Source of the DNA: Nitrospirota bacterium
GTDB lineage: Bacteria; Nitrospirota; Thermodesulfovibrionia; Thermodesulfovibrionales; Magnetobacteriaceae
Reading direction: 5' to 3'
NCBI GenBank assembly: GCA_015233265.1
Contig: JADFXZ010000006.1
Coordinates: 2,410-24,660, forward strand
Length of the DNA: 22,251 bases
Shown here piece by piece: positions 17,251 through 22,251 of the stretch (positions within the stretch are counted from its first letter, which is position 1; each line of letters starts with the position of its first letter). The notes under the pieces were generated by a model, which was not told the origin of the DNA, made no database searches, and was given only the letters and a program-made list of their open reading frames with translations. The translations under genes and the position numbers were made by a program.

Positions 17251-19158
17251 CTAATCAAGCCCAAACTCCTCTTTCCAATCCCTCGCTTCGTGCCAGCGCC
17301 TCTGGTCTTTTTTGTCGAAAATAAAGTTGCCCATCACCAGGTAATCCATCTCGGTTCTCATAAAACACCTGTATGCGTCCTCCGGTGTGCAGACAATCGG
17401 CTCTCCACGCACGTTAAAACTCGTATTTACGATTACGCCATAGCCGGTCTTGTCTTTGAACTTGGTTATTAGCTTATGATAGCGCGGGTTGGTCTCCTTA
17501 TGTACAGATTGAATTCTTGCCGAGTAATCGAGGTGTGTTATGGCTGGCAGATCCGAACGCACATGATAGAGTTTCTCTTTTATGGACATCTGAGGATAGT
17601 TGTCCGGCCTCGGGTTAATCCTGTTACTTACCACGTCGGAGATAAAGAGCATGTAGGGAGAGGGGGTGCTTGTCGTAAAATACTCAGGCAGGTCCTCACT
17701 CAATACGGAAGGGGCAAATGGCCTGAAACTTTCTCTGAACTTGATTTTCAGATTGAGGCGTTTTTGCATTTCCGTGTCGCGGGCGTCGCCTATGATACTC
17801 CTGTTGCCAAGTGAGCGAGGCCCCCACTCCATCTTCCCTTGAAACCAGCCGATTACATTTCCACAGGACAGATGCTCTGCCGTCACATCGGCCAGGGCGT
17901 CGAAATCGTCATAATAAGTATAGGGGGCGTTGTATTTCCGTGCGGTTTTCCCGATATCAAGGGCGCTGAACTCAGGGCCGAGGTATGCCCCCTGCATCTC
18001 GTCATTAGCGATATTGCAAGCGATATTGACGGCGCCGCGTTTCTTTCTTTGATTTTCGCCGTACATATAATGCGCGGCGAGGGCTGCGCCGAGGGCGCCG
18101 CCTGCGTCTCCCGCCGCCGGCTGTACCCAAATATTCTCAAACACTCCGGCAAGGGACAGCTTCGTATTTGCCACGCAGTTTAGGGCAACGCCGCCGGCCA
18201 TAGCAAGATTTTTTGAGCCTGTCAGAGTACGAGCGGCCTTTCCCATCTTAATGACTGAGTCTTCAGTTATCTGCTGAATCGCTAGTGCCAGATCACAGTG
18301 GCACTGTTGAAGCTCAGCCTCCGGAAGTCTTCGTGGGAAACCAAACAGCCCTTCCCACTGCCGGTCATCGACCATCGTAAGGGCAGTTGCGTAGCGGAAC
18401 AAATCCTGATTGAGCCAAACCGAGCCGTCCTCTTTGACATCTATAATGTTGCCATAGATAATATCCATATATTTTTTCACTTCTGGGCTGCCGTGCCTGC
18501 CGTAGGGGGCCAGGCCCATGAGCTTATATTCGCCGGAGTTGACCTTAAAACCAAGATAATATGTAAAGGCGGAGTAAAGCAGGCCAAGTGAATGGGGGAA
18601 TCTCATCTCTTTGAGCATCGTAATGGAGTTGCCCGTGCCGTGGCTGATAGAGGCCGTGGCCCACTCGCCAACACCATCTACGGTAAGTATGGCGGCCTCG
18701 TCAAAAGGTGACGGGAAAAATGCGCTGGCCGCGTGTGACAGGTGGTGTTCTGAAAACAGGAGGTTGAGCTTGGACTTGTCAAATTGTTCATCGAATTTAT
18801 CTATTTGGGCAATTTGTGAGAGTTCATCGCGGAGTAATTTCCTCAGAAAGAGCTTCTCCTTAATCCACACGGGAATTGCCGAGAGAAACGACAAAAAACC
18901 CTGTGGGGCGCTTGCATAGTATGTCTCAAGCAGGCGTTCGAACTTCAGAATAGGCTTGTCGTAGAATATCACACAGTCGAGTTTGGACAGAGTGAGACCG
19001 GTATAGTCAAGACAGAATTCAACTGCCCGCGCTGGAAAAGAGGGATCATGTTTTTTGCGCGTAAAGCGCTCCTCATGCGCCGCGGCGGCAATCACGCCGT
19101 CAACCAATAATGCGGCTGCGGAGTCATGATAATACGCCGAAATCCCTAAAACGTTCAT
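17251..19158 (-). CDS. NodU/CmcH-family O-carbamoyltransferase
   Basis: The 635-residue protein has both family domains. The N-terminal ASKHA-fold domain starts MNVLGISAYYHDSAAALLVD and carries EEERFTRKKHD-like HEERFTRKKHD (28-37), the metal-binding HHLSHA (138-143, with H138, H139 and H142), DGVGEW (161-166) and YSAFTYYLGF. The C-terminal carbamoyltransferase domain has GWFQGKMEWGPRSLGNRSI and VNTSFNVRGEPIVCTPEDA. The family makes a carbamoyl-adenylate from carbamoyl phosphate and ATP and transfers the carbamoyl group to a hydroxyl, as in Nod factors, antibiotics or polysaccharides. The acceptor is unknown; no glycosyltransferase or biosynthetic gene is next to it. It leads an operon with the DUF5989 and SxtJ genes. 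Confidence 0.92.
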   Translation of the reverse strand: MNVLGISAYYHDSAAALLVDGVIAAAAHEERFTRKKHDPSFPARAVEFCLDYTGLTLSKLDCVIFYDKPILKFERLLETYYASAPQGFLSFLSAIPVWIKEKLFLRKLLRDELSQIAQIDKFDEQFDKSKLNLLFSEHHLSHAASAFFPSPFDEAAILTVDGVGEWATASISHGTGNSITMLKEMRFPHSLGLLYSAFTYYLGFKVNSGEYKLMGLAPYGRHGSPEVKKYMDIIYGNIIDVKEDGSVWLNQDLFRYATALTMVDDRQWEGLFGFPRRLPEAELQQCHCDLALAIQQITEDSVIKMGKAARTLTGSKNLAMAGGVALNCVANTKLSLAGVFENIWVQPAAGDAGGALGAALAAHYMYGENQRKKRGAVNIACNIANDEMQGAYLGPEFSALDIGKTARKYNAPYTYYDDFDALADVTAEHLSCGNVIGWFQGKMEWGPRSLGNRSIIGDARDTEMQKRLNLKIKFRESFRPFAPSVLSEDLPEYFTTSTPSPYMLFISDVVSNRINPRPDNYPQMSIKEKLYHVRSDLPAITHLDYSARIQSVHKETNPRYHKLITKFKDKTGYGVIVNTSFNVRGEPIVCTPEDAYRCFMRTEMDYLVMGNFIFDKKDQRRWHEARDWKEEFGLD

Positions 19159-19599
19159 CCCGTAATTTTAGCATATAAATATTATTTTTGTATTGACTAT
19201 ATTCATCCAAACCCGCGGTGAATTTATTCTTGAAGAGAAAGCGAGATAGGACAAGGCGAATCAATTAATACTGCACATTCCTAAATCGCTCATAGTATCA
19301 ACGAGGAGGTATAATCTGACGAGCAAAGGGAAGAGCAATTCAGAATCAGATGAGCACACTTCTTTGGATGACCATTGACAGACAGGCTTAGAATGATTAT
19401 TATCAGCCGATTAATTATTAATCGTATGCCTGTAACTTGGCATGAATCTCAAGTAAGGCAACAACAAAGCTCCGAGCCGACACGAGACAGACTGTATCTC
19501 GATAGCCTGTCAAACTAACACAAGACTCAATTACATGGCGCGATCTAAGTTAATTCACATTAGTTTCAGAGCGCGGCTTATTTAAATCTACTGGGAAGT
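19159..19599. other. 441-bp interval without a recognisable gene
   Basis: Both strands were read and no gene of useful length was found. Features visible: GAGGAGGT at 19303-19310 followed, without an ATG, by a CTG-started 20-codon frame (19316-19378); a near-perfect palindrome CGATTAAT-T-ATTAATCG near 19414-19430; and AT-rich DNA before the carbamoyltransferase start that probably holds its promoter. Decayed coding sequence or a small RNA are possible but unsupported. Confidence 0.4.
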
Positions 19600-20259
19600 C
19601 TACCAACCGCGTTTTAATATTGTCTCAATCATTTGTTTTTCCTCTTCCACAGACATGTGAAATTCTATACCAATGTCAAACCTGTCATAAGCCGTGCTTA
19701 AATACTTTACCATACCTTTAACAGACAGTTCTTTCTTCGTGCCGCCTACCGGTAAAAAAATCTCCACAGCACAGTCTTCCTCAATCAGAAACTTTGCCGA
19801 CCATTTGTCCAACATACCGGATTCATACAAACTGCACCTGCATCCAGTTGGTGTCAGATCCTGCACACATGCCTTTATCTTATTTTCTTTAATGACGAGT
19901 ACACATGGCAATTTGCAGTTAATTCTGCGCTTATCACGGCGCTCTTCTTTTCGTATTAACTCCGGAACTTCAATTAGGGCCAACATCGTAGGCTTAAAAA
20001 CTACATCTTTTAACACACTTATAAACCTGAATACCGATTCGCCTATAATACATCTAACAGTAATAACGGTGCCTTTTGGTATTTTCTCATGAAAATCGTC
20101 TATAGCCTTGGGTTTGATAATTATAGTGTCTGATTTGACGTCAACTATAACGCCAGATATCTTGGACAGCAAAACATCTGATGTTATCTCTATTGCTACA
20201 CCAATGTCAAAGGTGCTTAAACGAAAGATTTCTTGATTGTCAGTATTTTCAATATCCAT
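19600..20259 (-). CDS. YcgR-like PilZ protein (c-di-GMP flagellar brake type)
   Basis: The 219-residue protein has two beta-rich parts. Residues 15-98 fit the YcgR N-terminal domain (FDIGVAIEIT, GVIVDVKSDTIIIKP, GTVITVRCI, SVFRFISVLKDV, LALIEVPE). Residues 100-215 form a PilZ domain with the arginine motif RRDKRR (107-112), DLTPTG (134-139, threonine for the usual serine) and a late YDRFDIGIEF. YcgR proteins bind c-di-GMP and slow the flagellar motor, which fits the flagellar genes elsewhere in the window. The start has AAAGGGGGAAACGAG before the ATG. It lies 120 bp after purS on the same strand; a weak hairpin (ATCTTCA/TGAAGAT) in between might separate them. Confidence 0.82.
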   Translation of the reverse strand: MDIENTDNQEIFRLSTFDIGVAIEITSDVLLSKISGVIVDVKSDTIIIKPKAIDDFHEKIPKGTVITVRCIIGESVFRFISVLKDVVFKPTMLALIEVPELIRKEERRDKRRINCKLPCVLVIKENKIKACVQDLTPTGCRCSLYESGMLDKWSAKFLIEEDCAVEIFLPVGGTKKELSVKGMVKYLSTAYDRFDIGIEFHMSVEEEKQMIETILKRGW

Positions 20260-20379
20260 CTCGTTTCCCCCTTTTTTTTACTTCAGTTAGCCTGCTGCTG
20301 CTGAATCCCCCAATCTCTCACATCTTCATAATAATGAACTGTGAAGATACAATCAAAAGGGAAAATACGGCTTAGAGCT

Positions 20380-20625
20380 TTATAACCCGATGGCGAACTC
20401 GTATTCCTCTATGACTGTGTTTACGAGGAGTTTTTCGCACATTGCCTTTACTTTTTCCTGCGCCTCTGTAATAGACTGGTTGTCATCCATGTCCAGTACG
20501 ATATATTTTCCTACCCTGACATCTTTAACGCCATCGAAACCTAAGTTTATCAGCCCACCAGATACAGCCTTCCCTTGAGGGTCTAATACTTCCGATTTAA
20601 GTTTGACATAAATTTTTGCTGTCAT
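20380..20625 (-). CDS. purS: Phosphoribosylformylglycinamidine synthase subunit PurS
   Basis: The 81-residue protein starts MTAKIYVKLKSEVLDPQGKA and continues with LGFDGVKDVRVGKYIVLD and a final helix and strand ending in NTVIEEYEFAI, matching PurS in length and pattern. PurS is the small bridging subunit of the PurS-PurQ-PurL complex that makes formylglycinamidine ribonucleotide in purine synthesis. An ATG eight codons upstream (20649) is in frame but overlaps the end of zapA; ATG 20625 lies four bases behind the zapA stop and gives the standard N-terminus. purQ and purL do not follow; the next gene is a PilZ protein. Confidence 0.88.
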   Translation of the reverse strand: MTAKIYVKLKSEVLDPQGKAVSGGLINLGFDGVKDVRVGKYIVLDMDDNQSITEAQEKVKAMCEKLLVNTVIEEYEFAIGL

Positions 20626-20629
20626 TGGT

Positions 20630-20887
20630 TTATTCCAGAATGCTGTCAAGGGCGCTTTGAGTCTGGCTGTCGAGTTCCCTGGTTAGTTTCCTGAGTTTGA
20701 AAAGTTCGTCCGTTATGCTTAACGACGCTATCAACGAGGCCTTCAAGGGATGCACGTTGGGTGAAGACTCAAAAACCTCCTGACATTTCTTATTCAGGTA
20801 TGTGGCCAGTTCCATCACGTACTCGTCCGGACCGTCCCCGCTCAGGATATACTTATGACCCATTATATAAACTTCGGCGCTGCCCAT
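20630..20887 (-). CDS. zapA: Cell division protein ZapA
   Basis: The 85-residue protein begins MGSAEVYIMGHKYILSGDGP and continues with a helix starting YVMELATYLNKKCQEV and SLIASLSITDELFKLRKL, the pattern of ZapA, which crosslinks FtsZ filaments at the division ring. The order coiled-coil gene, zapA, next gene on one strand is a common arrangement. It starts five bases behind the stop of the ZapB-like gene and ends four bases before purS, so the three are translated from one message. Ribosome binding sequence is poor (GAGAT inside the upstream stop region), suggesting coupling. Confidence 0.85.
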   Translation of the reverse strand: MGSAEVYIMGHKYILSGDGPDEYVMELATYLNKKCQEVFESSPNVHPLKASLIASLSITDELFKLRKLTRELDSQTQSALDSILE

Positions 20888-20892
20888 GTGCG

Positions 20893-21153
20893 CTATATCT
20901 CTATGGAATCGAGTTCGCCAAGTATGGCGTCAATCTGCTCGGACACAGAGTTCTTATCGCTCCTTATGTTGTCTATCTCAGAGATCTTATTGCTGAGATC
21001 CTCTCTCAGGGAGTTGCACTCTTTCTGACTTTGAGCTAACTGGCCTTCGAGTTCTTCCACACGCTTTTGCATATTGTCCTTTTCCAGCTTCAGCGTCTTA
21101 GCCTTTTCTATAACAGAGGATATCTTCTCCTCCAGACTTCTTAACTTCTCCAT
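20893..21153 (-). CDS. zapB: ZapB-like coiled-coil cell division protein
   Basis: The 86 residues are nearly all one coiled coil: heptads run from LRSLEEKISSVIEKAKTLK through VEELEGQLAQSQKECNSLRE to SVSEQIDAILGELDSIEI, rich in E, K, L, Q and S. Size and position directly before zapA fit ZapB, which links ZapA-FtsZ to the chromosome terminus via MatP in enterobacteria. Coiled coils are low in family signal, so the name rests largely on context. The start is firm: AAAGGAGGTAGCATA precedes the ATG. Confidence 0.7.
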   Translation of the reverse strand: MEKLRSLEEKISSVIEKAKTLKLEKDNMQKRVEELEGQLAQSQKECNSLREDLSNKISEIDNIRSDKNSVSEQIDAILGELDSIEI

Positions 21154-21216
21154 TATGCTACCTCCTTTATAAATACAGACTCGCCACTAAGCATAACAAA
21201 AAAATGAAACATATGT

Positions 21217-22125
21217 CTACATCGCCTGACAGTCAAACGCAAAATTTACTGCCTCGCCATCGGGGTTTGATTCCCTTGTGTATTGAAAATAAGTCTTCAA
21301 CACCCGCTTGACGTATTTTTCTGTTTCATCAAACGGAATATCCTCTATAAACTCATCTACAGCCTTGTAATGCCACGCATTGAGCCACTTGTACACGTTA
21401 TGCTCCCCTGCGTTATATGAAGCAAGGGCGGCTGGGACGCATCTCATCTCCTTGACAAGCTGGCTTACGTAGTACCCGCCAAGGAGTATGTTTTTTCTTG
21501 GGTTAAAAATATCTGCATCGCTGTCTATTTTTTCTTCAACTGTGCCTGAATATTTTTGTGCCGTCTGAGGCATCAGCTGCATCAGGCCAATTGCCCCGGC
21601 TGGAGAATATGCGTCCTCCTGAAAGCGGCTCTCTTCCCTTATTACCGACAGTATGAGCAGCGGACTTATGGAAAATCTCCTTGCGGCCTCATCGACAGTT
21701 GCCTTGTAGCCATATGGATAGAGCAGCCAGTGCGTCTTTGCCGAGTATTGTAAGCTCCCCGCAAGCAGTATGGAGTGCCGGTACATCGATGCCTCGTTAA
21801 GCATTACAGCCGCCTGCATCATGACGTTTGCGGGATACATGCGCGCATGGTGTGCGATAAAGAGGCTTTCGGTTTTTATCGCATCATCTATGTTGAGTTC
21901 AAGTAATATTACCAGCCTTTTCAGCTCTTCGTGGTCTCTGGCTGTTTTTAGCTCAGATTGCTGGATTAAGGTCGGGCGGCTGCCCGTTTTATAATATGAC
22001 AGGAAGGCATAAAAGTCATCACCGCCCGTTAATTGCTTATAAAGGGCAGAGGGGTCTTCCTTGTTGTTTTCCAGCGACCTGGCCATCCAGTAAAGATACT
22101 TGGATGCCCCGTATTTTGCGTGCAA
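21217..22125 (-). CDS. Soluble lytic murein transglycosylase (Slt-like), downstream part of an interrupted gene
   Basis: The frame shows the C-terminal part of an Slt70-like enzyme: helical repeats (about 1-140), then the SLT catalytic domain with SPLLILSVIREESRFQEDA (catalytic glutamate in REES), SPAGAIGLMQLMPQTAQ, ADIFNPRKNILLGGYYV, AALASYNAGEHNVYKWL and FIEDIPFDETEKYVKRVL. These enzymes cleave peptidoglycan to 1,6-anhydro products in the periplasm. No signal peptide exists here. The first usable codon is a TTG at 22125, not a convincing start: the same frame runs on upstream with normal-looking protein through a TGA at 22189-22191. So this is the back part of a longer gene, either truly broken or affected by a base error. 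The catalytic domain is intact. Confidence 0.85.
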   Translation of the reverse strand: MHAKYGASKYLYWMARSLENNKEDPSALYKQLTGGDDFYAFLSYYKTGSRPTLIQQSELKTARDHEELKRLVILLELNIDDAIKTESLFIAHHARMYPANVMMQAAVMLNEASMYRHSILLAGSLQYSAKTHWLLYPYGYKATVDEAARRFSISPLLILSVIREESRFQEDAYSPAGAIGLMQLMPQTAQKYSGTVEEKIDSDADIFNPRKNILLGGYYVSQLVKEMRCVPAALASYNAGEHNVYKWLNAWHYKAVDEFIEDIPFDETEKYVKRVLKTYFQYTRESNPDGEAVNFAFDCQAM

Positions 22126-22251
22126 GGTACTGAATATCTTATAAGCGTCAGTGTAGCTTCCGGTCAGGAAATACGTCCAGCCGATATGTCAGAGTGCCTC
22201 ATCAGCCACAAACTGATTTCCCTTGAGGGAATTGAATATGGAGAGCGCCTT
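22126..22251 (-). pseudogene. Upstream fragment of the Slt-like gene with in-frame TGA
   Basis: Upstream of 22125 the frame reads KALSIFNSLKGNQFVADEAL, then TGA (22189-22191), then HIGWTYFLTGSYTDAYKIF, joining the transglycosylase frame. The flanks form a continuous helical-repeat pattern, and a tryptophan (TGG) at the stop would fit. The 5' end lies outside the window. TGA is used as a normal stop elsewhere in the window, so recoding is unlikely. Confidence 0.75.

Overview
The window reads as chromosomal DNA of a flagellated, Gram-negative-type bacterium with mixed base composition. UGA is used as a stop (for example at the end of the rRNA dimethyltransferase gene). A perfect sigma-28 promoter, FlaG, stand-alone PurS, ZapA with a ZapB-like coiled coil, two PilZ proteins, an HDOD protein and a LipM-type octanoyltransferase fit a Nitrospirota or deltaproteobacteria-like lineage. 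That placement is inference from gene content; no rRNA or tRNA gene was found to anchor it.

Layout. 1-1646 (minus): the start of a PAS sensor, cut by the window edge, then a two-gene flagellar unit (a small low-complexity protein and a FlaG-like protein) behind a perfect FliA promoter. 1783-2568 (plus): RsmA/KsgA. 2569-3090: no recognisable gene. 3091-5315 (plus): two overlapping paralogues with the architecture of prokaryotic glutamate-receptor-type potassium channels (split periplasmic binding domain around a TTIGFGD pore). 5404-9187 (plus): a 28-codon ORF with a strong ribosome binding site, then two paralogous cobalamin-binding radical SAM proteins, all joined by TAATG stop/start overlaps. 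9355-11753 (plus): a single-domain response regulator and a PilZ-HDOD protein with a C-terminal domain resembling a degenerate AAA+ module. 11772-11908: a MITE-like element. 11946-12779 (plus): LipM. 12691-15647 (minus): a UvrD-family helicase followed by a six-helix membrane protein whose end overlaps lipM convergently. 15680-16032: a second element with related ends. 16082-16669 (plus): a stand-alone MEDS protein. 16700-19158 (minus): carbamoyltransferase, DUF5989 protein and SxtJ protein. 19600-22251 (minus): a lytic transglycosylase interrupted by an in-frame TGA, zapB-like, zapA, purS and a YcgR-like PilZ protein.

Common threads are motility and c-di-GMP signalling (FlaG, two PilZ proteins, response regulator, HDOD, PAS, MEDS). 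The best candidates for something undescribed are the tandem receptor-channel pair, whose binding pockets appear to lack the usual amino-acid-binding residues, and the adjacent three-cistron unit of one tiny peptide plus two B12 radical SAM enzymes. Whether the two units work together is unknown; they share a strand and are 88 bp apart. All functional statements are from reading the sequence, with no database search.
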